Source of the DNA: Drosophila pseudoobscura
Lineage: Eukaryota; Arthropoda; Insecta; Diptera; Drosophilidae
Length of the DNA stretch: 64,000 bases
NCBI RefSeq assembly: GCF_009870125.1
Contig: NC_046679.1
Location: 25,730,001 to 25,794,000 of the forward strand
Direction: 5' to 3'
The position numbers and the translations under genes are program-made. Each line of letters opens with the position of its first letter. Positions within the stretch are counted from its first letter, which is position 1. The notes below the pieces were generated by a model. It had not been told where the DNA came from. It made no database searches and saw only the letters and a list, made by a program, of their open reading frames with translations. This document shows, in pieces, positions 24,298 to 42,900 of this stretch.

Positions 24298-27200
24298 GTG
24301 AAAATATGAAATTTTGAAGGACGTGATGCTGATAGATTCATATTTCAAAAGACAAAGGGGTGTAGGGGTTTTTATAGCCATCGTTATAGAATCCAATCCA
24401 ATTTATCGAGCAAATACATATATTAAAAAGATTTTTTATAGAAATTCCTCAATGTCAAAAACCTTGTTTTTTGCGGCATGCGGGTAATGGAATTCATGGC
24501 TAGTATTGTGGCATCATGTGTCGAAAGTTATTTGTCACTCACCCCCCGCCGTGCGCCCACCCCTCGCTGTTGAGCCTCGGGCCGCGGGGACAACAAGCAT
24601 CAGAAGTACATGTACATACTGGCGCAGAGGCAGCGGCCCGGCCCGGGCCCGGCGGACCCCTCCCGTCTGCAAGGATGGTGGTATGTCAAATTCGGAGGAG
24701 ACATGCAGCAGCACGTGCCCACATAAATATGTTTGCATGCCGCTGCTTCCGACAGTCCTGGCTGTACGGAGACGAGTAGGTGTGCTGTGTACCCACACCC
24801 ACGTACGGACATGTGTGTGTAGCAAGAGTGTGAGCAAACACAGGGGAGCAACAGCACGTTGGGCCTTCTCCTCCCCACTTGTTGAAAGTGGCTACCTACG
24901 CACATGGCGTCGCGGCACGGTTCATTAGTTCGACAAAATATTAGCGCCAACGGGGCAACGTCGCGTGTGAGCGACATTATTCTTATAAAAGTTTCTGTGG
25001 CATCGCGGGGCGTACTCGCCGTTCGCGTAGCAGTGTAGCAGTATGCAGCCATGGAACTGTTTCGAGCTGCGGCAGCCACAGCTGGCACGTGGACGCGGAT
25101 GCCGTGTCTGACTGCGAGTGTCTACTTCTGTCTGCATCCGCCAGCAAACCGCCGAATACTTTAGAATGTATTTTCGTTTAGTTTTGTGCTCTTCTCCTCG
25201 TTTTTGGCCCCTTTGTTTATGCTACTCGGCACCGCTGTTTCGAATTGCGTTCGTTTCACGGCTCTGAGCGCGCAGTGGTTTCAAAATTTGCGTTGGAATT
25301 GCAAATAACCTGCTTGTGCGTTTTTGCCCACAACTCCAGCTCCCAGCCCCGTTACCAGATACGCGGTTGCCGCTGCATGGGAGCCTGAGAGCAGAACTGA
25401 CGGAAACGACCGACCGACTTGAAGCGGAAAACCCCAGCCCAGTGTCAGCTGCGAGCAGACAGATGCTCCAAAGTACGAGTACATATAATGCTACTTGTAT
25501 GGGTAAATATACATATGTGTGAAAGTGGAGAAGGCTGTACCTGCCCCACGCGCCATGCCACGTTCTCTTGGGCTCATATAGGGAAAAATTAAGAGATCTG
25601 AAAATAATATCATGGCCGGGGAACGCAATTATTCAACTTCGGCTATTCTAGCTCTGGGGGAGTGTCAATCATGGGAGTGGGATCCTGCAGCGAAGAGGAC
25701 CAGAGGACTCCCCCGTGCATGCAGGAGTGGCAGGAGTAATTTTCGCTGCCAGGAAGTTTTCCAATCTCACTGCCTGGACGCCATTTTGTGGGTCTCTTCG
25801 TTGGCTTTCTTTCTCATGAATAAAATCATAAAATATAACAATTATCGTTTGAATTGTTTTGATTTGATTTTATAGCGCAACTTTCTATTCTCAGGTGGCA
25901 CGAATAAACTTAAAAAGCCTCATGCCCAACAAGTTCATTCATGGCTCTACAAGTTTCCACAGGCCCAAACACAGTCAAGCACTGTGTCCTAGCTAGGTTA
26001 GACCTGATCCCTCGAAGACTTCCACTTCCTCTGGTTTCCAACGGACCCAAGGACACTGAGAAAGGCGCCCACACGTTGTCAGAACCATTCTGATTCCCAT
26101 TGTCATTCCCATCCCCATCCCATTCCCGTTCCGGACCCGGCAGGACGAAACTTATTTTGGAAAGAACTTTGCCAACTTTTTGTTGCATATTTAAAACGGG
26201 TTTACGCGCAGCACTCATAGTCGGACGAATGAAATGAGATAACTTTGCAAATATATTCAATTATCTTTCCTCCAGAGATAATTTCAGAGTGCTGTCCGAA
26301 CTTTCCGTTTGTTGCCCGTTTGTTCCCCACATCCCCGTTGGTGGCTGGGGTCTCTGGGACTCTCGAAAGCATTTGTCACAGTCCCCGAGGAACATTCACC
26401 TGCTATGGAAATGGAAACCCAACCCCCCGCCCGTTGCTGTCCAAAGTGTGGACACGTTTGGCACGACGTCCAGATCCAGGCCATCAGGCACGCATGTGAG
26501 ATACGAGTATTCCCTGCGCAGAGCGCCCACGAACGTGTCGAGTATAATTTGCGCAAATTGACTCTCCACTGTTGTAATCATCGAGAAACCTCAATCGATA
26601 CCGAAACCGGCTCTGAGCTTGAGCTGGATATGGAGCTGGAGATGGAGCTGGCGTTGGAGCTGGAGCACCCGACTCGACTGTTGACGTTAACTCGGGTAGT
26701 AAATTGACACTCTGGCATCTGGCGTTGACGTCTCGAAAATGCCGGGATACAAATCCCCCAGAGCCGATGAAGTATTAGCCAAGGCGTAAAGCCTCGCTCC
26801 ATTTGATACCAATCAAGGGCATCAAACGGATAGACTGGCTCTCCCTCTGACTCCTGCGCCTTCTCCCCATTCAATCGAACCGCACACACAAGTCTCAATC
26901 AATTTAGGGACTCCCGCCATACGAGTATGTAGCAGAAAGTCGACAAGCGATCCGTGATTTATGGATACACGCACTATTATAAAAACGGTCATATCACAAA
27001 CTAAATGGGTTTTTGGCCAGTGAGACGAGGTTTCCAACACAACAGCGAAGAGTTATCTACAGAGAGCAATACAACATTTTAAGAATATACAATTACGAAA
27101 ATTGTGAAAACCCCTCAATTTGGAATATGCTGGGGGCACGGAAGCTTTAAACGAAAAAGATGAGCACACATTGAAAAGTGAGCAGGCAATGGCAATGGCA

Positions 27201-29158
27201 ATGGCAACGGCAACGGCAATTGCCGCATAATCCGGATATGCAGTGCAGCTCCTAATGAGGCAATTGAAGAAATAAGTAGAACGTGCTGCCGACTATCGAG
27301 ACTACGACGACGGTGACGGCGACGGCGACAACAACAACGTCAACGACATGGAGGGGGACTCTTCAGGCAGGGCAAGGCAATAGCCACGACTAGGACGAGA
27401 TAAAAGTTTCTTATGTTATTACCTGAACGTGTTTTGATAGCAGTTCTAAAAGTTCTCTCTCTCTCGTCGGAAAATGCATAAATATGTTTCCGTTTCATTT
27501 TCACACCGGCGGACAAGCGGAAGCGGGCTTTGAGCTGCCCGAATGCAATGGCTGGGCTTGGGTCGCAACAATTTACCGGAATGTACTATAGCCACGAGTT
27601 TCTTCAAACTTTTTCTGTCCGCCATTGCTGGGCGGTAGGGATGGGATTGGCAATGCTGGACCTTTTTATACCGGTGCTGGCATTCGGTAAGTCCGCCAAA
27701 CTAGAAGCAATCTGAAACCAATTACCAGATGGTTTTCCACATGGCTGGCTCGGAGGCAGGGTGCTGCAATAAATATTCGAAAATTCAAGTCAATTCAATT
27801 TCGCCCGCACACACGTTAATCCCCGACTAATGCTCTGACAGCTCAGACCTTACCAAAATCCTCGCGCACATCCATATCCTTTGACAGGCGATGAGTCAAT
27901 TAACCATTCAGCCACCTTGCAAAGCCCCAAAAGGAGTGTTAGGTTCTAAAACTCTTCTGAAATATCAACAACAAAGGGTGTCTAATAATATTTGAGGGTA
28001 CAGTTTAGTCTTGGCACAGTCTGCGGTTTATCTTATAGCAAAGCTAGCGAAAGCAGTTCAGTGAAAGTGCAGTGTGCCCAGCATCTGATGAAAGATAATG
28101 GATTGAAAAGCTCTTTAAGCGCATAATCTGTTAGCCTATATCCGCCTAGTTAATATTTAAACAGGAAAATTAACTTTGAACGAAACGTAGTTCAATTCTG
28201 TACAACTTTCTCTTAGCAGAGACGCCGGGAACACTTTCTTACTAACTTCTTATTAATTTCCTGACCTAGATAAATTGTAATCTATTCAAAATCACGCTTG
28301 TTTCAAATCTGGCTTCAGTTTGAACAATCTTTCAACTGCCCCTGTATTCGGATAGGAATTACCAATAATATATGAGAACGAACCCATTATCCCAGAAAAA
28401 ACAATACACTTAAAGGCGTCGAGTATTCGGCTCAGTCCTCTCTGGAAATATCAACCTAAATATTTCGAGGCCCTCTGGCTCCAGACAAAATAACGCAATG
28501 CCTGCCAGGCTGCCAGGCTGCCTTACTGCCCAACCTCTCTGTTCTCGAGGATGTTCTGGCGGAGATCCAATTGTGTCTGCTGTCTGCGTCTGCTTCCAGG
28601 AGTGCGAGTGCTTAATCTAGATTATACACTCTGCGGTAGCCGAATAGGAAATAAAAGGTAAATTCCCTACCTTTCTATCCCAATTTTGAGAGAGACGTCT
28701 GCGCCGTTTACCTGGCGATGGAAATGGCAATGGCTATTGGAGTGATAAGGTCCGACTGGTGGGGGGTTCGAAGCTGAAGAGAGTTGGTACTTTATATTTT
28801 CCATTTATTCGTTAGTATTTGTTTGACCTTAGTCGGGGTTTTCGGTGCAGGGCTTGGCTGGTCTGGAAGCCATAACCGTTTAGTAGCGATACCACCGAAG
28901 TTTCGCATAAAAGAAAAGTGAGTGGAGCCGATGGAGCCAAATCGCCACGCACCCCTAACATCGTGTCCTTTCATGTACATATGGAAGCTACGAACTGTTT
29001 TTGTGTACGAGTGTGCGTAATTTTGTGGCACACATTCGTTTTTATGTCATCCAATTTAAAATTCCATTTCATTAAAGCTTCTTTCGCCGCGGTTGATGCC
29101 ATTGATTAGTTTTTGAAAGCACAATAATCGCCACAATCATCTCTATCTTAACGGAGAT
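24298..29158. other. Intergenic block with a GC-rich island and simple repeats
   Basis: No gene is firmly supported. A GC-rich island at 24541-24666 has splice-like edges on the - strand (see findings). Simple repeats include GAGCTG units at 26618-26665, GGCAAT units at 27185-27222 and GACGGC units at 27307-27345. The block ends at the 3' end of Gfat1. Confidence 0.5.
27185..27222. repeat. GGCAAT/GGCAAC hexanucleotide microsatellite
   Basis: About six near-perfect hexamer units; no coding support. Confidence 0.85.
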
Positions 29159-29159
29159 T

Positions 29160-29165
29160 TTTATT
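29160..29165 (-). terminator. Gfat1: Polyadenylation signal of Gfat1
   Basis: AATAAA on the - strand, about 325 bases beyond the stop codon at 29487-29489. It predicts a 3' UTR running to roughly 29140. Confidence 0.55.
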
Positions 29166-29486
29166 CAATTTATACGACTGATCTAGCACCATTACATGCT
29201 CTAAACCAGGAATATCTTTGTTTAAAAAATAACTTGAACATCAATTAACGAAAAATTTCAATTTAATAATTGTCTGATGGTCTGTATCTCGATGAGTACA
29301 ATTGTATGTGTAAAAGTGTTTGTGATGTAGTACAAATGGTGTGTGCAACGACGCGATACTCGCATGAATGTGTATGCCAATATGTGTGGAGATTATTATG
29401 GTAGGAGTCCAAATGGTCGCCTGGCAAAGGGGCGCACAAGTTGTTGAAGTATATTGGGTGATCGTGAGTGATCTCATGCATGGTTA

Positions 29487-34305
<4,819 letters not shown>

Positions 34306-34312
<7 letters not shown>

Positions 34313-34365
34313 GATTTTTGTAACAGGTTATCTGATGAAGTTGCGGAGTACGTTCCAGAGGGTAT
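34306..34365 (-). other. Gfat1: Gfat1 start-codon exon with 5' leader
   Basis: A 3' splice site (CTTATTACAG on the - strand) precedes 34365. The exon carries 53 leader bases, then ATG TGC G, and ends at a GTAAG donor. Only seven coding bases lie here, so the catalytic Cys2 is separated from the rest of the glutaminase domain by a 613-base intron. Confidence 0.85.
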
Positions 34366-34634
34366 CTGTAATAAGAAAAGACATGGTTTGATGACCGAAA
34401 CAAATCAATGTACCTTTTACATACATATGTATATATGTGGATACTAATTTTTATTAATTGATGGCTGTAAATACTCCAAGTACGAAAGTGCATTCTTACG
34501 AGGGCTTATAATGATAAACGTAATAGATTTATGTATGTGAGTATGCGAATAGGTGAGATTTTCCAAACAAATGCGGATATCTGAGCATAGTTTCGAGCTC
34601 CAGGATGGGTTTGTTATCAACTGGTTGCTCTCAC

Positions 34635-34700
34635 TTGCCATTGACTTCGCAACTCCACTGGATCTGTCTCTGTTTTAGTTTCAGTTCCAGTTTAAGTTCT
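34635..34700 (-). other. Gfat1: Probable upstream non-coding exon of Gfat1
   Basis: A good donor (GCAA|GTGAG) ends a candidate leader exon at 34635. Its upstream limit is unknown; 34700 is a nominal value. Spliced to 34365 it creates a 14-codon upstream frame that starts at the ATG 34641-34639 and stops 18 bases before the main start. This is inference from splice signals only. Confidence 0.4.
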
Positions 34701-37700
34701 CATTCCCCTCCCGGCGGCCTCCTCGCTACTCCAGCACTTGAATGAATGCTCGCTTCAGTTGCCGCAAATGGCAATTTCTTGTATTCAATATTCCAGATTC
34801 TTGAATACAGACTACACTGCCTGCTCCATTCTGGTCTGCTCTGCGGATTTTTTTCTAGCCCAATCCTTATGCGTGCCAGTGCTTCACTGGGGGAGGGGGT
34901 TGGAGGAGCAGTTGGACCGCGAGAAACCTTCTTTGGGTCCGCGTCCGTGTACTGCCACGCGGCCTCTCAAACTGCCATAGCAGCAATGGCAGCCATAGTG
35001 AAGCCTCGCCTACCAGAATGTGGTTTCAGTGTCTTTAGGAGCATTGCTAACTGTCTTAATACCATCATTATCGGAGGAGATTCAAAGCGCTTAGTTTTAT
35101 ATTTACAGCACATATGCGCTATAAATTTTATCAGGGTTACCCCCTGATAACCCCTGTTACCCCCCTGTCGAGCATACGTATTGTATTGTATTTACTATAT
35201 CAATTGTTTTGTTGATACTGTTGCAATGGTTACACTGTACAATGCGGAAATTCACTCGAATCGTACAATTGCAGGTTGATTTCATTTGAAAGTACCTCTG
35301 AGACACTCACACACAGTACACCTGTGCGTAAACAAATCTTGCCGCTAGCTAAGATTATGAATCATTTGGCCCGATGTCGGCCTTTGTCACAAATACTAAA
35401 CGCATTCTTATCGCCTTATCAGAGCAAACAGACTGCTTCCTCTCTTCCACTTCCACAGTATGCGAAAGCCAACAGTTAAGATGCTAGGCCCAAAGAAATT
35501 TTAAGAACGGAAAGTCAGCGACAAAGAAAGTCTTACCCCGCAATAAAAAGTTACAAACTCCAAAGGCAGACAACTAAAATTTACGACACTATTTGTTGTT
35601 TCCCTAAGAGCACACTTACGATTTGATAGTGATCGTAGACAGTAGATAAACACTTATATGACTCTAAGGCCAAAAAGATGGCTTTCCAAAACGGATGTAT
35701 CAATCGAATTGAGGATGTATTGCCGTCCAGTACTTGCACCAAAGCGGAAACAAGAGCTCTTCAGTAGAAGTCATTTTCAACAGCACTAGAACGGACGCTA
35801 CCACCCATAAGGTATAAGCGTTTATTGAATGTACCTGTATACGCCAAAAACTCGTGTTTACATAAATATTGTTTGGTTTTTGCAAACAATAGCAATGTTT
35901 CCAGGCCGTAAGTAATTTTCCATAAATGTTGTATCGAATATTGTGTACAGCTTTTCAACGCATTTAGATCGTCAGATACTTCAGCATTACGTTTGACAGA
36001 CAGCGGAAACTATATCAATTTAATGGGAACCAAGAAGTCAGTTATCAGCCCATTACTTTCGCCTCAACACGGCGGGAAACTATAAATAGACTGCTGTCTA
36101 TTGCTGTGTTTGTGCATCTGTGTCGATAACAAACATGAAGAGGTCGAAGCAGTACTCGCAATTAAAGGAAAATTCAAATGTAATTCACATGGAAATATGT
36201 AGCTATCGGCAACGCTCTGTCGCCGGGCCATCGCCTTGTTTTGGCCCAGGACAGGCCGCTAACTTTGCTTTGTAAACACAGCTTGGCTTGGCTTTGGCTT
36301 TGTGTTTGCATTTCGTGGTGGCTGAGCCTGAGACCATGCCCATGCACGCGCAATATATCGAGAAATAGGTCGCCGCTAGTCTGCCACTTGGGTGGGAGTT
36401 GCCTTTTGAAATCGCCTTTTTTTTGGTTATTTTTAGATTTTGATTGTTTTTCCCTTTGCTTTAGCTAACGGCAGTGGCAGACCAATCACCGCCGGCAGGT
36501 CGAACAGGTATTTTACATAAGAGGAACAAACGAATTTTGACCGCAATTTGGGTTTTCAAGCGGGTTTTTGTGTTGCCCAACACCATCTCGGCTCTGATAA
36601 TGTATGTGTATTTGTTGATTTGATAGTCCTACAAGTATTTACGATAATTCAATTAGAGTTTGCAGCGCTGGCACCGGCCACAACAACAACGAAACTGGCA
36701 ATGTCACAGTACTCAGAATTCCGATTGGAATGCGCTCCGCGTCGCACCGCGTCAACCACTCTGGGCAGGGAGGTACAAGCAGGTGTCGTCTTGCAACACG
36801 AATTTTTAATAGACGCCCGCACTTTCTTTGCTCTGTTCCCTTCACCTGTCGTCCAACTCCACTAGTCCCCCCGCTGTTTGGGGGCAGGGACCACATCACT
36901 TGTGTTGAACTCACATGAACAGCTTTGAGTTGGCTCTCGAGTCGAGTTGCCTGTCTTTGACTGGGCGGCGTAACTGGTTGTGGCTGTGGCAATGGTTCGG
37001 TTTGGATCGGATCGGTCGGGGTACGCTCACACAACTAGCCAACTTTGCTATCGAATTAACACTGAGCTCACTTCGGAAAGCAACGCGCTCTAAATGTGCC
37101 TCTTTTATAGGCCGCAGACAACAGACTGGCATCGGAGCTGACACTGCCACAGCCGATGGCCCGATCCACCACGATCGTTAATGTCAAAGAGTCCGAGACC
37201 GAGACCGAGCACACACTCTCTCACGAACTCACTCGGCGGTTACTGATTCTTATTTTGTGGCCGTTGCCGATGCCGTTGGAACGGGCAGAGAGCGCGACGT
37301 TGCTCTTCGGAAAAGTTTGTAATCCGAAAACTCTCCCACCATTCGGGCTATGGAGACATAACTATTCTACTGAGCTAGATATGTGGGTGGACTGAATCAA
37401 AACAAACTTCCAGCCAGATCAGATTATGTTTATCGCGCATACGCCACGTTGCGATGATAAGTATGTACCTGTGTACTCTCCACAACATTGCATCAGACGA
37501 AAAGATGTTGTTTTAGGAAGATATAATATTATCTCATTGATTTCCCTGTTCTCATCTGCATGCATAAGGGCTCCTGCTAACGGTAAGCGGGGAGATAGGG
37601 AAAATTTTTTTTGTGGAGAGTTTTGAATCTCACTTGGGAGTCGATGCTTGCCCCCCTTTTCGCGAAGTAAATGATGCCGAATTTCGGGTGGGCATGCGGT

Positions 37701-39335
37701 AAACTTGTTTTGGCACTCTCCAATTGAACGAAGTCAACTTTGGCATTTTGAAGGCATCCGTCTCGGGGCTGTGTCGAGTAGGCGCTGTCGAGGCACACAA
37801 TTTTAATTAATAAATTCCGTGTAATCAGGGTGAAATCAATGTGCATTGTATCTAAAAGCATGTTTAAATGTTTAAAAACAACAACTACATTGGCAAATAT
37901 GACAATAGCCATAAGGGCCATCCCGTCAGTAACATTGTAATATAATTAAAGTTAAAAACCAATGTCGCATTATTTATTAACTTCATATTGTTTTAATAAC
38001 GACATTATTTGTATGCTTTTCAGATGATTAATCTGAACAATTAGCAATTAATTGATTTTCAATTGTTGCAGAAAACTTGGTAGGGTCACAACCTATGCCT
38101 AACCAACGGGGATGCATATGTATTGAATATTCCCTGTGAGAGCCCCGAGCACACAATGCCCTTTCAGCCAGAGTGCAGGAAAGCGGCGGTTTAACCGATT
38201 GCTTGGTTAACCACACAAAGAGGCCGAATCGACACTGATAAAGAAATGAGTAAAAATAAATGCGACCAACTACTCATACTAGTGCGAACAAAAGCGAGAC
38301 TCCACCTCGTCCCGTCCCGTACCGTCCCGGACGAAATGTTGCCAAATGAAACCGGTTCGAAATGGGAAAATTATGCGCTGCCGTCGATGTGGACCCGCAC
38401 CATGCATAGCCACCGGTTTTGGAGCGTCAATGGTCTCAACGGGACAGTATAAATATTTATGATTTCTTTTCTAACGCTACCGCCAAGCCCAACCAGCCGA
38501 TCGGATCGGATCAGTCCGCGCCGCGAACAAGTTATTTTCGCCGATAGCACTGTATTGTTGACTTGACTTGATCTCCCAGATGGCAGCTTCGTGCGTAATT
38601 CGCTGACCTTGACTTCCATTCGAGAGGAAAAGTGATACCTCCGGTAGGGCCATTCTGGCTGAAAACCAGTCCGCCAGACCAGAGAAGGTATGGGAGGTAG
38701 CAGCGGCAAGCGGCGTAGATGCTCAAACCTTTCTCGAGAGCTTTGGGCTGTAACTGACACAATTAAAAACAAATTTCTTGGTTTTACTAGTGCTGCTATT
38801 GAATCTAATTCTGTTCAAACATAAATATTTTAACAATTGCGGAACACGTCAGCGATGTTTGTCAACTAAAAAATATCCAGCTTTTTCTACACTTGTCACA
38901 ATATGTACTTGGAAATTCCGAATGCCTGATGACCAAAATAAAGGGTTAGACGCAGTCCAACAGCCTTACAGGCACAGTCGTACGCTGTAAGTTCCTACAT
39001 GCCTGATTTGTTGCTGGTAATGAAAAAAGCATGTTTTAAGGGGCTCATGAGTGGTGTTGGTGGTGCTGTTGGTTGTATTGGTAACCAGAAGTCTAGACTC
39101 GACCCCGTCTGGATGGCCTTGCAGCTGGATCGGCCTCTTACCTTTTACTTGCACCCAGCTTCGTCCGCGGAAGGGGGCTGCTGTCTACTTGGATCGGCGT
39201 TCGGTTGTCGGTTGAGAAGTTTCCACTTGTACAATGCTGAATTAATTAAGCACGGAACTGCTTAGACTTTGGCAACAACTGCAATTCTTGGCGATTTCCA
39301 GTTGGCTAATCAAGGTACACATAATATTTTTTGGC
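34701..39335. other. Intergenic block upstream of Gfat1
   Basis: No gene is firmly supported. The Gfat1 promoter should lie near the start of this block. A TATAAATAG at 36081-36089 precedes a 46-codon frame at 36135-36275 (see findings). The remaining frames look like chance. Confidence 0.5.
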
Positions 39336-39900
39336 TTTTTATACCCGATACTCAAAATGAGTATTGGGGCATATTAGATTTGTGGTGCAAATGGATGTGT
39401 GTAACGTCCAGAAGGCAGCGTTTCCGACCCCATAAAGTAAATATATTCTTGATCAGCATCAATAGCCGAGTCGATTGAGCCCTGTCTGTCTATCCGTCTG
39501 TCAGTCCCTATTAGCGCCTAGTGCTCAAAGACTATAAGAGCTAGAGCAACGATGTTTTGGACCCAGACTTCTGTGATATGTCACTGTTACAGGAATGTTT
39601 CAAAACATCGCACCGCCCACTTCCGCCCCCACAAAGGACGAAAATTTGTGGCATCCATGAAGATACTAGAAAACTAAAAACGCACAATCATAGAGAATGA
39701 GATTGCTGTATCTGGATCAGATCGGATCATTTTTTTAGCCAAAAGGAACAGATCAATTTGCAGTGGCTACGCAGCGTCCGACGACATGTTCAGACACGTT
39801 TTATATCTCTCCCGCATGCACACATTGTCGCTTAATGTAGCGGATATAAATGTAGAGTTGCGGTCGCAGCAGCAACTCACAACGTTCCCCCTCGTTTTAA
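39336..39900 (+). mobile_element. DINE-1/INE-1-like (Helentron) copy C
   Basis: This is a well-preserved copy. It opens with TATACCCGATACTCAAAATG and continues through GTGTGTAACGTCCAGAAGG, TCTTGATCAGCATCAATAGC, a TGTCTGTCTATCCGTCTGTC run and ACTATAAGAGCTAGAGCAAC. It then has CACCGCCCACTTCCGCCCCC and closes with GTAGAGTTGCGGTCGCAGCA and CCCCCTCGTTTT. It has no transposase or helicase. Its first 140 bases closely match copy D in inverted orientation, so the two are probably younger than copies A and B. Confidence 0.8.
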
Positions 39901-42900
39901 TGTTTAGTTTTCTGCTTTCAGTACTGTGGGCCACGTCAGATTCCCGTGCGAAAACAAAGAATACAAACAAAGGTGGGGATCGCTATGCAGTTGGTTGTAC
40001 TGCTTATCAGAGCTCCGATAAGAGAGAAAACATTCAGAGAAACTCGTTTTCGCAACCAAAAATGTAAGAGATAGTGTCCGATACAGATAGTTTCATTGAT
40101 TGAATTGAATATAGACAGGATTCTAATACACGTATGGTACGTGGAACCTACAAAGTTCCGATCTAGAAAACATATTGTCCACGGAATTTACATTTCAAAT
40201 TGGAGCATAATGAGAAACAGAAACCACAAACATAATTAATTTCAAATTTACATAATTGAGAACAAAGTTATTTGCTGAAGAGTCTGTAGAGCGTTCCAAA
40301 CGACTAAATAACAATCCTTTAAGAACGATATAAAGCTCATATTTGAATGGAGATGCCAGCTGATTCACGTAACCTAAACAGAGAGAAACACAAATATATT
40401 AACTAAATATTCGGGTTTTAAATAAAAACATAGTGAAATTTAAGAGAATTTACTTTGATATAAATATTAATCTCATCAATATTATATAATAAATAATACA
40501 AAATGAAAATATACAAAAATATTAATATTTAATCTAAATATAAAAGACCTTAAAATAAATATATTCAATTATGTATTCAAAAATGTATTTTACTAAAATA
40601 TTTAATTCAGGTATGAAAGATATCAATTGTCTTAAAAAAATGTCGAAATTGGAGCAAAACACTTCCATTTTAATAATTGCACCCTCGGGGCAAATATATT
40701 GGGATACATATTTATATATTATACATACATATGTGAGTATAACTATTCAGGGCCTAAGGGCTTTTTCTTCGGGTTCAGTGCAGCATAATGACAATATAGA
40801 CACTACTAAATAATAAACCAGGGGTATAAGTAATTAGATTTCAAAAAAGATTCAGTATTAATTATAATTTGTGCATTTAAAACTATAAATAACATGAAAA
40901 GAGTGGTATGCGATTTAAGTAATGTAAGAATTGTACCATGTATTTTCGAGAATTCTGTGCCATTATTAATTTTCAGACTTTCCGTACTACAGTGTTTAAT
41001 CTGGCGACACAATTTTATCACTGTACAAATAGATAAATCTCGATGAGACATTATACTGGGTGATAAATAGATTTGATGAATATTCCCCCTGCGGTCCTAT
41101 ATCCATATCCCGATATTCTGCAACATTCTTGGTTTGAAATGCGCAACTGTCAATCACACGCGTGACAGCGATTTCAGAGGGAACTTTGCAAATTAAAATT
41201 AAATATTCATAAATCAAGGAGAACCGACAAAAAAAGTAAGCACTTTTAGCCACTATAAACGCACGGTCCCTCATCAGGATATCGGGATAAGGGCATCGGA
41301 GAGCCACCACCATTTTTCAGTGGCGGCGGCGGGGGAGGTGCTGGCAGCAAATGGCACCACAGCCCAGAGTCCAGGAGTCCCAGATTCCCGTCTAGACGCA
41401 TTTGCCAAATAAAGTTCTACTGCGGCGGGCAATAAAAAACAAATCCGAGTCCTACTGTGAGCGGTATGGGTCTCTTTAATGTTGTACGGGTCGGCAAACT
41501 TTGAGCTTTGCACAGAAATCACAAACAAAAAGTTTCCCCCAACGAACTGTTTGCCTTGGCCAATGCGCAATGAACCCAGAGGAGAGTGAGGTTGCAGTCA
41601 TAACAGCCACAACTGCTGCAGAAGCCCAACCCCTCCGCAATTCCCTAGGCCAGCGTATTGTTTTCTTTAAATTGTGTAGAAGGCTTAGGTTTACAAGCCC
41701 ATGGTAAGTGCTTGTAGGTAGTGAAACAAAATTAAGAGGCTTTCCAATCGGCTCGTAAATGCTTGCATTTGGCTTCATACTATCAGTGCAACGAAAAAAA
41801 GAGAGAAGACTTTCAGGCTCCACCGATCCGATTCATTTATAACATATGCCGATGCAAGTTCCTGCCAACATCCTTGCAGATGTCGTGTGTCACCGTCAGG
41901 ACTGGTAGCGGGCATGCCTTGCCATACCATGCTGTACTCGCAGTTCGTGTGAGCGCGTTTCTTTCTGTATTTATGCGAAATTTAAAAATAATACCAGTAA
42001 AACAACAGCTAACAGAACTAACGGCGCATTCACTGCAGCGATTAATTAAATTTATGCACTGCCATCGCAGTCTAGCTGAAAAGTAGAAGGCAGCAGCGAG
42101 GCGGACGCCAGCGGAAGCGCCCACAGCACGACTAGTCGCTGAGAGTCGCTGGGACGGCCATCGGTGCTGATCCGGGATGCGGATGCGGCAAGCTGTGTCC
42201 TGCTCAAGCGAACACACTGCCCGGCGGCAACAAAAGCGGAGCAGCCCGGGACGACAGCAGGAAAAACAAAGCACCGACACCGAGTAAAATATTAAGGATG
42301 GAAATATTTCATATAATTCGTTTGCCCGCCTCGAATATTCTGTCCCTGCTCGGGCCTGGTCCTGGGCCTGGGCCTGGGCTCGGCTTTGGGTCGCGATCTC
42401 CTCTCGGACCTCGCAGCGGCGGTACGGGTTCTGTGCGACTTGTGTGTCGTAGGTGGTACTCGATGCTCGACTGGTTTGCCTTCGCCTTCGCCGGAGACCC
42501 AAACCAAGACGCAACCGGGCTGCTTGTGGCGGCACCAATTATGGCAGTAAAATTTATTATTTTTTATTGTTGCTGTAAAGAAAATCGGGTGTTTATAGTG
42601 TGCGAGTGTGCGTGGCTTGCCTCCCAGTAGCAGCGTGGCTATACGTCTCTGTGGCTGTGGCTGTGTGGCAATCCCGGTGCCGTTCATTCCTGTAGGTCTG
42701 CTTTTGCTGCCTTATTTTCAGTGTTTTTAGTGCTTGGGTCAGTTGTTTTCGGTGTCACTTAGTTTATAAACTATTTATGCCTTCCACTGCAGTAAATTCC
42801 CATTTTGGCATTTGTGCTTTTGTTTTTTTATGGGCATGGCCCATGTGTGTGCAGCTCTTTGTATTTGTGTACGAGGGTGAAACAATAAAGTGAAATCTGG

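Noticed and set aside
24600..25088. 162-codon frame on the - strand
   Set aside because: No coherent composition. The frame breaks inside the GC-rich island, and only the island edges look splice-like.
26309..26707. Frame with a CPKCGHVWH zinc-ribbon-like motif and Glu-Leu repeat
   Set aside because: The Glu-Leu part is a GAGCTG microsatellite and the cysteine motif has no second half. Other frames are equally open.
35640..35960. Possible P-element/THAP-like remnant upstream of Gfat1
   Set aside because: I looked for a C2CH THAP pattern and P-type terminal repeats on both strands and could not find either.
39786..40067. Frames sharing INVELRSQQQLTTFP in DINE copies C and D
   Set aside because: The shared peptide is the translation of the repeated element terminus on either strand, not a conserved protein.
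41837..42538. 233-codon frame on the - strand
   Set aside because: Arg/Gln/Cys-rich composition from GC-rich repeats, with a CTGGGC tandem repeat inside, an overlapping open frame on the other strand and no domain or promoter. Treated as chance.
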